Origin: JAGQWW01 sp041392845
GTDB taxonomy: Bacteria; Bacteroidota; Bacteroidia; Chitinophagales; Saprospiraceae
Direction of reading: 5' to 3'
Assembly (NCBI GenBank): GCA_041392845.1
Contig: JAWKLG010000028.1
Span: 1-64,000 of the forward strand
Length of the DNA stretch: 64,000 nt
The notes under the pieces: model-generated
Told to the model about the DNA's origin: nothing
What the model saw: only the letters and a program-made list of their open reading frames with translations
The model's database searches: none
In this document: positions 1 through 8,415 of the stretch, piece after piece
Position numbering within the stretch: the stretch's first letter is position 1
Layout: every line of letters begins with the position of its first letter
Position numbers and translations under genes: made by a program

Positions 1-168
1 GAAACTGCAATGATTACAGGCAAGCAGTTTTTTTACGAAAACGAGAAATCCTTAAAAGCCTTTGATTTTTCATATACACCATTGGAAGAAACCATTCGGG
101 ATTCCACCACAGCATATCAAAAAGCAAAATCTGAACGTTCAAATAGTAGTTATTTACCATTGAATTAA
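1..168 (+). CDS. C-terminal end of an NAD-dependent epimerase/dehydratase-like protein (5' truncated)
   Basis: Frame 1 is open from the first base of the window and stops with TAA at 166-168, giving 55 residues. The fragment contains FFYENEKSLKAFDFSYTPLE, followed by a short acidic helix and a Ser-rich tail. This resembles the C-terminal segment of extended short-chain dehydrogenases (NAD-dependent epimerase/dihydroflavonol-reductase type), where a substrate-domain helix is followed by a 'GY-x-P-x-x-x-E' style segment. The catalytic and Rossmann parts lie outside the window, so the family call is an inference from a short stretch. The next gene starts 10 bases downstream on the same strand, suggesting co-transcription. 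Confidence 0.5.
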   Translation, partial: ETAMITGKQFFYENEKSLKAFDFSYTPLEETIRDSTTAYQKAKSERSNSSYLPLN

Positions 169-178
169 AAACAGGTCC

Positions 179-640
179 ATGAGAGTTTTACTTTTCAGCT
201 TACTGAGTTTTGTAATCTTTTCCGCACAAAAATGTGAGAATCCCAACCAGCTTACAGAAGAAAGCTACATCACCATTAGAAAAACGCCCTGTTTTGGAAA
301 ATGCCCTACTTATGAATTTACCATCAACGGTGTGGGAGAGGCAACTTTCAAAGGTGAAATGAACGTGAAAAAGAAAGGAAATTACACCAAAACCTTTACT
401 GAAAAACAGACCTTGGCGCTTTTTAATGCATACAAAGAAGCAGATTTCTACAGCTTTGAAGACGAATATTTACAACCGGATTTGATGGATCTTCCTTACA
501 CCTACCTGACACTCAATCATATGGGTAAAAAGAAAACCATCACACTTTATTATCAGTACCCGGATGCTTTAAATAATCTTGCTAAACTTACTGAGTCTTT
601 TGCCTTGTCTGAAGATTGGACCGCCAAAGACAATATGTAA
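179..640 (+). CDS. DUF6438 domain protein, exported
   Basis: A 153-residue protein with a hydrophobic N-terminus of about 16 residues followed by Cys19, so it is probably exported. The lipobox (SAQKC) is poor, so lipidation is uncertain. Residues about 30-60 contain ITIRKTPCFGKCPTYEFTI, matching the DUF6438 signature (a conserved CFGxCPxY-F motif with two cysteines). The function of this family is not known. It follows the epimerase-like gene by 10 bases and ends flush against the convergent thrB stop codon: the two genes share no overlap and no spacer. Confidence 0.75.
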   Translation: MRVLLFSLLSFVIFSAQKCENPNQLTEESYITIRKTPCFGKCPTYEFTINGVGEATFKGEMNVKKKGNYTKTFTEKQTLALFNAYKEADFYSFEDEYLQPDLMDLPYTYLTLNHMGKKKTITLYYQYPDALNNLAKLTESFALSEDWTAKDNM

Positions 641-1573
641 TCAAAGTTTGATAGCTCCTTCCTGATTGATTTTGGATATATAAAGATTGGTTTCTATTTT
701 TTCTTTTTGAAAAATAGTCTCCATCGCCTTTCCGATTTTTTCTGCAATAAGACTATTGGCACTCAAAGCAAAAATAGAAGGACCGGCACCGGAAATACTA
801 CAACCTAGTGCTCCTTCTTCTAATGCTGCATTTTTTACTTTTTCAAAATGCGGAATCAATTGAGCTCTCTGTGGTTCAATGACCACATCCTGTAAACTTC
901 TCTTGATCAAATCCAGGTCGCCATTGAAAAGTCCCAAAACAAACGAGGCCATATTTGCAGACTGCTGCACCATCTTTTTTAATGGTACTGTTGGCGAAAG
1001 AATGTCCCTCGCCGATTTGGTCAATACTTCTACATGCGGATAAATCACAGTTGCGTAAAGTCCCTTTGGTATGGTCAGCCGATGAACATCCAGGGTTTCA
1101 TTGTCCCTGGTTAAAACTATTCCTCCCAACAAACTTGGAGCAACATTGTCTGCATGTCTGGAACCTGAGGCAAGCATCTCGCCTTCCATGGCAAAAGGTA
1201 GAAGTTCCCTCTTTTCAAGCGGTCTTTTTAAAAGTTCATTGATAGCAAATGCACCTGCAACTGCACTAGCAGCACTGCTTCCCAGTCCCGATCCGAAAGG
1301 CATTTTTTTATGAATTTCCATTTCAATGCCCAGGTCTTCCTTGCCTAAATGTTTTAAAAGTGAAAGCGCTGCAAATCCTGCAGTGTTTTTTTCTACTTCT
1401 AAGGGAAGTCGCCCTTTTGCTCCAGTAATCTTTGTGATTTTCAATCCGGGCTCATCCGAAAGGGTGACTATGATTTCATCTCCGGGTTGCTCAAGACAAA
1501 GTCCAAGTGAATCAAAACCGACGATACAATTTCCTACAGATGCCGGTGCAAAAACTTTTATTCCTGAAGCCAT
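641..1573 (-). CDS. thrB: Homoserine kinase
   Basis: Phosphorylates L-homoserine with ATP to O-phosphohomoserine in cytosolic threonine synthesis. The 310-residue length is normal for the GHMP kinase family. The glycine/serine-rich ATP-binding motif PFGSGLGSSAASAVAG lies at residues 92-107, and the C-terminal GHMP motif GCSISGAGPSIFAL lies near residues 257-270. It is 77 bases downstream of thrA on the same strand, so thrA-thrB form an operon. The third gene, thrC, is not here: the next gene is convergent and unrelated. Confidence 0.95.
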   Translation of the reverse strand: MASGIKVFAPASVGNCIVGFDSLGLCLEQPGDEIIVTLSDEPGLKITKITGAKGRLPLEVEKNTAGFAALSLLKHLGKEDLGIEMEIHKKMPFGSGLGSSAASAVAGAFAINELLKRPLEKRELLPFAMEGEMLASGSRHADNVAPSLLGGIVLTRDNETLDVHRLTIPKGLYATVIYPHVEVLTKSARDILSPTVPLKKMVQQSANMASFVLGLFNGDLDLIKRSLQDVVIEPQRAQLIPHFEKVKNAALEEGALGCSISGAGPSIFALSANSLIAEKIGKAMETIFQKEKIETNLYISKINQEGAIKL

Positions 1574-1650
1574 TTAAAAAAGGGTATAAAATGAAAAATT
1601 TTCCAAAGGTAATAAGCTCAGAAAATAAGCAGCTGTCCTGCTGGGTATAA

Positions 1651-4119
1651 TTAAGAAAGATAATTTCCAATCCTAACCACCTCGGCAAAAACTCCGGCGG
1701 CTGTGACTTCTGCACCTGCGCCGGGACCTCTTACCACCAAGGGTCTTTCCTTGTATCTTTCTGTAGTGAAAACAATCATATTGTCACTGCCATTAAGGTT
1801 GAAAAATGGATTATCCGGTCCGACTTCCTGCAGGGAAATAGTTGCTTTACTACTTCCATTGTTGACTTCCAGGGAAGCAATCATCCTTAAGGCTTTACCA
1901 TTTTCCTCAGCCTTGGAAATCATGGTCTCAAAATGCTGATCGGCATCTGCCAGGTGATCAAAGAATGTATCAACCGTAGGAGCGTTTTGAGCATCTTCAG
2001 GTAAAATTCCTTTGATGTCAACCTCTGTTGCTTCCAGAGGAATACCGGTTTCTCTGGCCAGGATGATAATTTTTCTTCTAACATCTATTCCATTGAGGTC
2101 GATACGTGGATCCGGCTCGGTAAATCCAAGTTCCTGAGCTTTTTTTACAATTGCAGAAAATTTGATTCCGGGTTTAAAGGAATTAAAAATGAAAGACAAG
2201 GAACCACTCAACACACCTTCTATTTTCAAAATTCTGTCTCCGGAAGTAGTAAGGTCATTTAAAGTAGAAATAATGGGAAGACCTGCACCTACATTGGTCT
2301 CATACAAAAATTGAACACCTCTTCTATTGGCTATATTTTTCAATCGCAGGTATTGAATATAGCTCGAAGAAGTTGCAATTTTATTGGGTGTAGAAATAGA
2401 AATACTATGGTCCAAAATCTTTTCATAAAAGTTGGCCACTTTTTCATCAGCAGTATTATCTACAAAAATGGTATTGGAAAGGTTCATCCTTGTCATGGTC
2501 TCAACAAATGCTCCCAGATCCGCACTGGTTTCGCTTTTTGAAAGTGCGTCTCTCCAATTATCCAGGCCAATACCATCTTCATTGAAAAGCATTTTTTTGG
2601 TGTTGGAAAGTCCAACCACTTTTATTTCCAAGGCATTTTTTTCTTTCAAAAAGTTTTGGTGAGCCTGTATTTGGTTCAGAAGGGTAGAGCCAATGAGACC
2701 AACTCCCACCATAAAAACATGAAGCTCTTTGGTATCTGAAAGGAAAAAAGCCTCATGCATTGCATTCAATGCCTTGGCCTCATCTTCTTTATGTATAACT
2801 ACTGAAATATTCAATTCAGAAGAACCCTGGGCTATGGCAACTACATTGATACCATTTTTTCCCAAGGCCTGAAATAATCTACCTGAGATGCCCGGACGAT
2901 ACCGCATATTTTCTCCAATAATGGCTACGGTAGATAGGTCATTTTCAATTTTTATAGGATCTACCAATCCTCTTTCCAGTTCAAATTCAAACTCCTTTTC
3001 AGCGACTTTTTTCGCCAGTTTTGCAACTTCAGGTTGTATAGCAAAGCTGATAGAATGCTCAGAAGACCCCTGGGTTATTAAAATGATATTGATTCCATTA
3101 TTTGCCAAGGCAGAGAAGAGTCTTCCTGCTATGCCGGGTACTCCAAACATTCCACTCCCTGCCAGTGTAAGAAGAGAAATCTCTCCAATTGAAGAAATCC
3201 CCTTCACTGCTCTTTCAGCTGGATCTGATTTTTCGGAAATAAAAGTTCCCTCGTGCTTTGGATTAAAAGTGTTTTTAATCACGAGTGGAATATTTCGTTT
3301 CATGGCCGGCATAAGGGTCGGCGGATAGATAACTTTTGCACCAAAGTGAGACATTTCCATCGCTTCAGCATAAGTCATGGCCGGCATGGAAAAAGCTCTT
3401 TTTACCTTTCGTGGATCTGCAGTCAATACTCCATCTACATCGGTCCAAATCTCAATCAATCTTGCGTCCAAGCCTGCAGCAAGTAGCGAAGCAGTATAAT
3501 CCGAGCCACCTCTTCCTAGGGTTGTGGTCAAGCCACCTTTTGAAGAACCAATAAATCCTGTTACTACCTGGATTTCCTGATTTACAGCATAATAATTTTT
3601 GATGTTTTCATAGGAAGCATCCAAATCTACCTTTGCGTTACCGAATTGTTTATCAGTTTTAATGATTTTTCTGGCATCAAGAAAAGCTGCGGGTATACCT
3701 TTTTGTTGTAAAGCATGGGTAATGATAAAGCAGGAGTTTCTTTCTCCAAAACTCATGACATAATCCATGGTTCTGCCAGAGGCTTCTCTCACCAAAAACA
3801 CCCCATGAAGCAGATTTTTTAATACATCATGGTTTTCTTGCAGAGTCGGAAGCATTCTTTCATAAACTTCAGTTTGAAGCAGCTCTTTTGCGGTATCAAA
3901 ATGCCTTTGTGAAAATTGTTCAAAAAGAGATTTATAGGCCAAATCTCCTTTTTCTGCCAAAGTTCCCATTTCGATCAATGAATTGGTAACTCCTCCAAAT
4001 GCAGAAAAAACAACCGTGAACTTATGTCCTTTTTGATAATAGTCCGTGAGGATATTTACTACTCCGTTTATTCTTTCGGCTGTGGAAACAGATGAACCGC
4101 CAAACTTTAAAACTCTCAT
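1651..4119 (-). CDS. thrA: Bifunctional aspartate kinase / homoserine dehydrogenase
   Basis: Catalyses the first and third steps of the aspartate pathway towards threonine and methionine. The N-terminal aspartokinase starts with the KFGGSS phosphate-binding motif at residues 5-10 and includes TLGRGGSDYTA. Two ACT-type regulatory repeats follow at roughly residues 310-460 (GMFGVPGIAGRLFSALANNG, then YRPGISGRLFQALGKNG), implying feedback control by threonine. The homoserine dehydrogenase part begins near residue 465 with the Rossmann motif VGVGLIGSTLL. The 822-residue length is typical of the ThrA fusion. Its start fits a -7-like promoter element about 76 bases upstream. Confidence 0.97.
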   Translation of the reverse strand: MRVLKFGGSSVSTAERINGVVNILTDYYQKGHKFTVVFSAFGGVTNSLIEMGTLAEKGDLAYKSLFEQFSQRHFDTAKELLQTEVYERMLPTLQENHDVLKNLLHGVFLVREASGRTMDYVMSFGERNSCFIITHALQQKGIPAAFLDARKIIKTDKQFGNAKVDLDASYENIKNYYAVNQEIQVVTGFIGSSKGGLTTTLGRGGSDYTASLLAAGLDARLIEIWTDVDGVLTADPRKVKRAFSMPAMTYAEAMEMSHFGAKVIYPPTLMPAMKRNIPLVIKNTFNPKHEGTFISEKSDPAERAVKGISSIGEISLLTLAGSGMFGVPGIAGRLFSALANNGINIILITQGSSEHSISFAIQPEVAKLAKKVAEKEFEFELERGLVDPIKIENDLSTVAIIGENMRYRPGISGRLFQALGKNGINVVAIAQGSSELNISVVIHKEDEAKALNAMHEAFFLSDTKELHVFMVGVGLIGSTLLNQIQAHQNFLKEKNALEIKVVGLSNTKKMLFNEDGIGLDNWRDALSKSETSADLGAFVETMTRMNLSNTIFVDNTADEKVANFYEKILDHSISISTPNKIATSSSYIQYLRLKNIANRRGVQFLYETNVGAGLPIISTLNDLTTSGDRILKIEGVLSGSLSFIFNSFKPGIKFSAIVKKAQELGFTEPDPRIDLNGIDVRRKIIILARETGIPLEATEVDIKGILPEDAQNAPTVDTFFDHLADADQHFETMISKAEENGKALRMIASLEVNNGSSKATISLQEVGPDNPFFNLNGSDNMIVFTTERYKERPLVVRGPGAGAEVTAAGVFAEVVRIGNYLS

Positions 4120-4194
4120 ATTTGAAATTATAATTACTCCCTCATTAGCAAAGGAGTGAATTGCTTTTGTACGTTAAACAATACAAATTTGATT

Positions 4195-4202
4195 CAAATG
4201 TA
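4195..4202 (-). promoter_or_regulatory. Possible -7 element of the thrAB promoter
   Basis: The minus strand reads TACATTTG, matching the Bacteroidota -7 consensus TAnnTTTG. No good TTTG -33 element is visible at the expected distance. Between this site and the ATG lies a small inverted repeat, ACTCC/GGAGT (4136-4140 with 4153-4157), close to the translation start. No leader peptide rich in Thr or Ile codons was recognised. Confidence 0.35.
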
Positions 4203-4280
4203 AAACACTTGAATTATTTCTATAATATGAGACTTGCTTTTCTGCTTTTTACGAAGGCACTGAACTAATAAAACCTGTAT

Positions 4281-4679
4281 TTACGCAGTTTTTTGTGGCT
4301 TTAAGCTGGAAACAGGTTTTTTATTTTCTTTCCTCCACAAGATAAAATGTTGAGGGTCGTCGCACTCTAAAGCTTGTTTATAATTTGGACTGGCAAAATC
4401 TTTCAATTTGTAGATTCTTTCACGAAAGGCCTTATATCCTTTGCATCCTCTTGGAACATTTAGTTCTAAATCTTTAAAATAAAGTCGTATGGATACAGAG
4501 GATTGATTGTCAGAGTCAATTTCAACAATTGCTCTTATTTCCTCAATATTATCCCAAAGCATTTTAGGGCCTGCATTTTCTCCTTTTTTCAACCAAAGAA
4601 ATTCATCAGTCATGAAGATTTCTTGTGACTTTCTTTCCCTGGCCTCGGGGCTTTGGAAAATTTTTTTGAATAGTTTCAT
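4281..4679 (-). CDS. Hypothetical 132-residue protein
   Basis: A soluble, charged protein with no signal peptide and no recognised motif. It has an N-terminal basic stretch, a middle part predicted to alternate strands (SVSIRLYFKDLELNVP) and a C-terminal HFILWRKENKK segment. The strand-rich middle would suit a PH-like or similar small beta fold, but this is only an impression. It stands alone between thrA (same strand, 160 bases downstream) and a long gene-free region. Codon use looks like its neighbours, so it is probably a real gene of unknown function. Confidence 0.6.
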   Translation of the reverse strand: MKLFKKIFQSPEARERKSQEIFMTDEFLWLKKGENAGPKMLWDNIEEIRAIVEIDSDNQSSVSIRLYFKDLELNVPRGCKGYKAFRERIYKLKDFASPNYKQALECDDPQHFILWRKENKKPVSSLKPQKTA

Positions 4680-4995
4680 AAATTGATATGGACAGTTAGG
4701 ACAATGGGGTGGATTATCTTAGTTCAATTTGGCTGTTAAAGTAAAATGTAAATTTGATGTGGGTAGAAATATCAATAAAAATTACGAAATTTTTAAGCAT
4801 TCGGATTCAAAGGTATTAAAAATATGCTTCGTCAAATGTTTTCAACAATCATTTGTGGAAAACCTGACAAAAAAAGTGAATAAATTTTGTGAAAAATATA
4901 GGCCTTGATTTTCAGGTGATTGTGGCTTGGTAATTTTTAATTAAAAATGAATGAATAGTGTAAAATATTGATATACAGTAGATTAAAAAATATGC
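4680..4995. other. AT-rich gene-free stretch
   Basis: No open reading frame of convincing composition was found on either strand. The stretch includes TTTGTGGAAAA near 4850, which resembles one relaxed DnaA box, but there is no cluster of such boxes. It leads into the structured region that follows. Confidence 0.4.
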
Positions 4996-5204
4996 CTTAC
5001 ACTAAGTCCTCTAAAGAAATACCACTTATTTTTTGGGAAACCGCCCTAAGCCGTTTATTTTTGTTGGGTCCGAAAAGATATATTAGAGGAAAACATACTA
5101 TGAGAAGGCTCAAAGCCTCCACAAAAAAATAATCCCGGACTTAGAATTACGCTTATCAGGCTCAAAGGTGAATTAATCAAAGCTTCCACGCTTTGCCTTA
5201 ATAA

Positions 5205-5225
5205 AACCGCCTTTTGAGTAAAGAA
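5205..5225 (+). repeat. Intergenic motif ACCGCCTTTYGAGTAAAG, copy 1
   Basis: A 21-base segment that recurs with a single T/C difference at 12144-12164, also in a long gene-free gap. Here it lies between the last internal hairpin and the terminator of the candidate RNA. Confidence 0.5.
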
Positions 5226-5253
5226 TATTTTAGTATCAGTAAGTTAGATTTCT

Positions 5254-5287
5254 CCCCTGTCCATTTTAATAGGCAGGGGTTTTTTTG
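5254..5287 (+). terminator. Intrinsic terminator
   Basis: CCCCTG-T-CC, loop of about 9 bases, GG-CAGGGG, followed by seven T. No annotated + strand gene lies upstream, which is the main reason to suspect that an untranslated RNA is made from the preceding 250 bases. Confidence 0.7.
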
Positions 5288-5560
5288 TGCTCGGCGGCTC
5301 GTGAGCTCGTTGGCTCGGTGGATCGCTAGCTCGATGGCTGGACGCTGGATTCTGGAATTAATGAATTAATCCCTGCTATCATATTGCCGCTCAAGAAAGT
5401 TCCTGATTGTCTGAAGGTTACGATATTAGGTGTTTGATCTTCGCTTTTCGTTTTTAAAGGCCACGTAAATCGTAAATCGTAAACCGTAAATTCCCCAAGC
5501 CCTAGCACCCAGCCCCTAGCCACTAGCACCCAGCACCTAGCACCCAGTCCCCAGCCCCTA
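5288..5560. repeat. Word-array repeat downstream of lepB
   Basis: Three word families follow one another. 5288-5339 is made of variants of GGCTCGTTGGCTCG. 5463-5491 is repeated CGTAAATCGTAAACC. 5498-5560 is repeated CCTAGCACCCAGC, which reads GCTGGGTGCTAGG on the minus strand. A short CTGGACGCTGGATTCTGG piece sits at about 5337-5355. The last array touches the lepB stop codon: TAG at 5558-5560 is the first word of the array on the minus strand. ORFs read through this region are repeat artefacts. Confidence 0.85.
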
Positions 5561-7333
5561 GAACTTACTTGCACTCGTAAATATTCGGTTCCAGTTAATT
5601 CCATTTCGCATATTTCCTTCTTTGGTGGAGAACCAGATAAACAAAGGTTTTCCTACCACATGCGTATGAGGAACATAACCCCAAACCCTTGAATCCTGGG
5701 AATTGTGGCGGTTGTCTCCCATCATCCAGAAATAGTCTTGCTTGAAGGTGTAAGAAGTGGTCTCTTCTCCGTTGATGAAGTATTTGCCATTTTCTTCCTT
5801 GAAATCATTGTCTTCATATACGCTGATAACTCTACGGAACATGGCAATGTTTTCAGGCTTTAATTCTACGGTAACTCCTTTTTTAGGAATCCAAACTGGG
5901 CCGTAATTGTCGATATTTTGTCCGGAGAAATGATCCTGATCGTAAGGGAAGAGCCCTTGAGAATCATCCACCGGTTGTATGATTAGACTACTATCTAATG
6001 CTAGCAATTTTTTAACCAGCTCCTGATCTAGGGTCATTATATAATCGTCCTGATTTCCACCTCTTATGAATCGCTCATCAACTCCGGCACTTTTTAATTG
6101 CTCAAATTTTGGTTTGGCATTTTTTACCACATAATTTTCATTTGGAATGATGGTGATCTTCTCATCCATCGCCTTCAGATTGTCAATCTGCTCCTGGTTC
6201 AAAACCAACATCATATGGTTGGGGCCCATGCCATTAGGTCTATTCCCAAAGGCATAAATATCCTCATCGCTTATACCCCAATCACTAAATTTGGCAGTAT
6301 TGGGCTGTTCAGGAAACAATACCAAATAGCTGAACTGAATGTTTTTAGGGTTTTCAACAGCTTCGCCGTTGATGTATAGCTGTCTATGTCTGACTTCAAG
6401 GGTATCGCCGGCAATGGCAACACACCTTTTTATATAATGGTCCATTTTGTCAATCGGGCGAACCACTAATTCCTTGTTGCCGGTTTTTATAGCGCGATAA
6501 GCTCCTTCAGATATCTGCATTCTCCTGTAATCATAGATGCTGAAAGTTCTTTCAGGAAATACATAAACACTGTCCCCTTCCGGATAATTAAATACTACCG
6601 GATCATTTCTGTCTATGGTTTCAATCGCTGGCAGTCTGGTGAAAGGTATGCTGGGCTCAGCAAAATAAGACTCACGGTTTAAAATTGGAATGCGGTTATG
6701 AAGTAAAGGAATCATAGCTACTGTTTTAGGAGTTCTGATTCCGTAATGAGCTTTACTAACAAAAAGGAAGTCACCTACCAAAAGTGAGCCCTCCATAGAA
6801 GAAGTCGGAATGGTATATGCCTCAATTAAAAACATACGAATAAAAGCAGCAGCAAATACCGCAAAGAAAATTGCCTCTGCCCATTCCCGCATGGGGCCTT
6901 TTTTGTAAGGATTATTGGCTTCCAGCTTTTTATAATTTCTGGTTTCACCTTTATCCATTGCCTCCTGCATCTCATCAGCATACTTTTTCTCTGCCACCAG
7001 GGTAGGCCCTAAATATTTGTCTTTTGGATCTTTCCAAATAAGGAAGAATTTCAAAGGAGCATAAATAACTGCCAATGCACTATCCCAAAAAGTATATTTC
7101 CCAAATGAACGTACCATGTCTACACACAGACCTGCGTAAATGAAAAAGTTTACGATGGGAAACAACATCCAGGCTGCATAAGCGGGTTTTCTACCTACCA
7201 ATTTACTCCAAACAACAAAGTTGAGACCGGGTACCAGTCCTTTCCAACCTTCTTCTCCGGCTTTTTGAAATAATAAGTATAGTGAAGCACTTAAAAGGAT
7301 GTAGGAAATGATGACAAACCAAAAGACCAACAT
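5558..7333 (-). CDS. lepB: Signal peptidase I
   Basis: Membrane serine protease that removes signal peptides from exported proteins. At 591 residues it is the long Bacteroidota form. Several N-terminal transmembrane segments (about residues 1-100, DUF5684-like) precede the anchor at about 151-172. The catalytic Ser179 lies in IPTSSM and the general base Lys302 in YIKRCVAIAGD. The late box GDNRHNSQDSR is intact. An insertion of about 150 residues separates the catalytic core boxes. The stop codon TAG is supplied by the first word of the downstream repeat array. Confidence 0.96.
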   Translation of the reverse strand: MLVFWFVIISYILLSASLYLLFQKAGEEGWKGLVPGLNFVVWSKLVGRKPAYAAWMLFPIVNFFIYAGLCVDMVRSFGKYTFWDSALAVIYAPLKFFLIWKDPKDKYLGPTLVAEKKYADEMQEAMDKGETRNYKKLEANNPYKKGPMREWAEAIFFAVFAAAFIRMFLIEAYTIPTSSMEGSLLVGDFLFVSKAHYGIRTPKTVAMIPLLHNRIPILNRESYFAEPSIPFTRLPAIETIDRNDPVVFNYPEGDSVYVFPERTFSIYDYRRMQISEGAYRAIKTGNKELVVRPIDKMDHYIKRCVAIAGDTLEVRHRQLYINGEAVENPKNIQFSYLVLFPEQPNTAKFSDWGISDEDIYAFGNRPNGMGPNHMMLVLNQEQIDNLKAMDEKITIIPNENYVVKNAKPKFEQLKSAGVDERFIRGGNQDDYIMTLDQELVKKLLALDSSLIIQPVDDSQGLFPYDQDHFSGQNIDNYGPVWIPKKGVTVELKPENIAMFRRVISVYEDNDFKEENGKYFINGEETTSYTFKQDYFWMMGDNRHNSQDSRVWGYVPHTHVVGKPLFIWFSTKEGNMRNGINWNRIFTSASKF

Positions 7334-7398
7334 ATCTGTAAAAGTTAGCTTATTAATATAGTGTAATATGGAAGTTGGACTTCCTTCTTTAAAAACGG

Positions 7399-7406
7399 CA
7401 AAGATA
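7399..7406 (-). promoter_or_regulatory. Possible -7 element of lepB
   Basis: TATCTTTG on the minus strand, a perfect TAnnTTTG match 66 bases upstream of the lepB ATG. The -33 element is weak. Confidence 0.5.
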
Positions 7407-7485
7407 AATTAATTTGTGAGGGAGCGAACTGGTAAGTTCGTCTAAAAGGGATGGATGGGCATTAAATTAAGACCAATGATTTACA

Positions 7486-7869
7486 CTATTCTACTACTTC
7501 TCCTTCTATCCTTAAAACTTCAGCTTTTCGAATGCCGGCATAATAAACCTTAATCTTCTTTTCAAAATAGCCAAGGTTCTTAGAATTGTATTCAATTAGA
7601 ATGGTACTGGTAGAATCTGCCGGAATTGGTTCCATACTCCAGTTGGGGGCTGTACACCCACAGGTGGTTCTGACATTATCAATCACCATGTCATAACCCG
7701 ATATATTTTTAAAAGTAAAATAGACAGTATCAGGATGGTACTGCTTGAGAACACCAAAATCATGTTCGGTAGGAGTGAGCCAGGTAACACTTTGTGCCTG
7801 AAGATTATGCATTCCGCACAAAATGAAAAATAGAATTACCGGGCTCACCTTTTTTAAAATCATTTTCAT
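7486..7869 (-). CDS. DUF1573 domain protein, secreted
   Basis: Contains the DUF1573 pattern: a strand ending in HDFGVL, then FTFKNISGYDMVIDNVRTTCGCTAP with the conserved CGC motif, then a closing beta segment. This family has an Ig-like fold and occurs in exported Bacteroidota proteins; its function is unclear. The chosen start gives MKMILKKVSPVILFFILCGMHNLQAQ, a normal signal peptide. An upstream in-frame ATG at 7884 would overlap the preceding gene and add five unneeded residues. It lies directly behind the DUF2007 gene and is probably cotranscribed with it. Confidence 0.85.
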   Translation of the reverse strand: MKMILKKVSPVILFFILCGMHNLQAQSVTWLTPTEHDFGVLKQYHPDTVYFTFKNISGYDMVIDNVRTTCGCTAPNWSMEPIPADSTSTILIEYNSKNLGYFEKKIKVYYAGIRKAEVLRIEGEVVE

Positions 7870-7870
7870 C

Positions 7871-8080
7871 CTACAAGAAATCATTTTTTTTCAGAACGTC
7901 CAATGCAGCCTCACCTTTTTCTTTGGGGACATACAAAACGGCTTCTCCCAAAGGCTGGATAACAGAATCAGGTTTGGAAGCAATATGGCTTTCAATATTG
8001 TTCTGTTTTAAAATGTCTTCTGCCAGCTTCACCTGCAACAGCTCTTTATGGACAAAAATCTTAACCCAGTTCTCTAACAT
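7871..8080 (-). CDS. DUF2007 domain small protein
   Basis: A 69-residue cytosolic protein beginning MLENWVKIFVHKELLQVKLAEDILKQNNIES. The layout (a short strand, a helix covering 'AEdiLkqnnIes', and a later 'LYVPKEkgEaAldvLkk') is that of DUF2007, a PII-like small domain often annotated as a putative signal-transducing protein. Its stop codon precedes the ATG of the DUF1573 gene by one base, so the two are translationally close. A role is not known. Confidence 0.8.
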   Translation of the reverse strand: MLENWVKIFVHKELLQVKLAEDILKQNNIESHIASKPDSVIQPLGEAVLYVPKEKGEAALDVLKKNDFL

Positions 8081-8415
8081 ATTATTTTGAATTAATTGGT
8101 TTTAAAATAAGTGTTTCCTGCAATTTAAGTTATTTCTATTAAAAAGCCAGATGAGGAAATTTAGGATAAGATGGCTCTTAGGTCATTGCCTGCTTTTTAT
8201 TTAAAACGCATTTTATCATGGTTGTTCAAAAAAGAACACAAGGTAAATTTTGTGCAATTCTAATGTCAAATCCTGAAACCTTAATAATACTTTAACCGGT
8301 TGCAGATACTAATAAGACCGAACAAAACCTTCTCTAAATGTTATTATATAGTAGTCGTAAAAGTATCATTATCAAGCTTTTCGACTAAGATTAACTGAAC
8401 TTAACCACGACGACC
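8081..8415. other. Divergent intergenic region
   Basis: 335 bases between the DUF2007 gene and the + strand metallopeptidase gene, so it should hold both promoters. It contains a small hairpin TGTTC-AAAAAA-GAACA near 8222-8237 and a TAAATTTTG stretch just after it that approaches the -7 consensus with one extra base. No coding potential was seen. Confidence 0.4.

Larger units (their letters stand above)
4996..5287 (+). ncRNA. Candidate structured non-coding RNA with intrinsic terminator
   Basis: No protein is encoded here, but complementary segments nest well. CTAAGTCC (5002-5009) pairs with GGACTTAG (5137-5144). CTCTAA (5009-5014) pairs with TTAGAG (5083-5088). A hairpin AGGCT-CAA-AGCCT sits at about 5106-5118. 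CAAAGC pairs with GCTTTG (about 5178-5194), flanked by ATTAA/TTAAT. The region ends in an intrinsic terminator at 5254-5287. It lacks the conserved blocks of tmRNA, RNase P RNA and SRP RNA. Being an independent RNA gene is an inference: no clear promoter was identified. Confidence 0.35.

Noticed and set aside
641..4119. Complete threonine operon thrABC
   Set aside because: thrA and thrB are present, but the gene after thrB is convergent and unrelated; no thrC is in the window.
4996..5287. tmRNA, RNase P RNA or SRP RNA
   Set aside because: None of the conserved blocks that I know for these RNAs was found on either strand.
5326..5604. Open frame reading through the lepB-side repeats as a gene
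   Set aside because: The translation (LGARCWVLVARGWVLG) is just the repeat words in one frame and overlaps the end of lepB.
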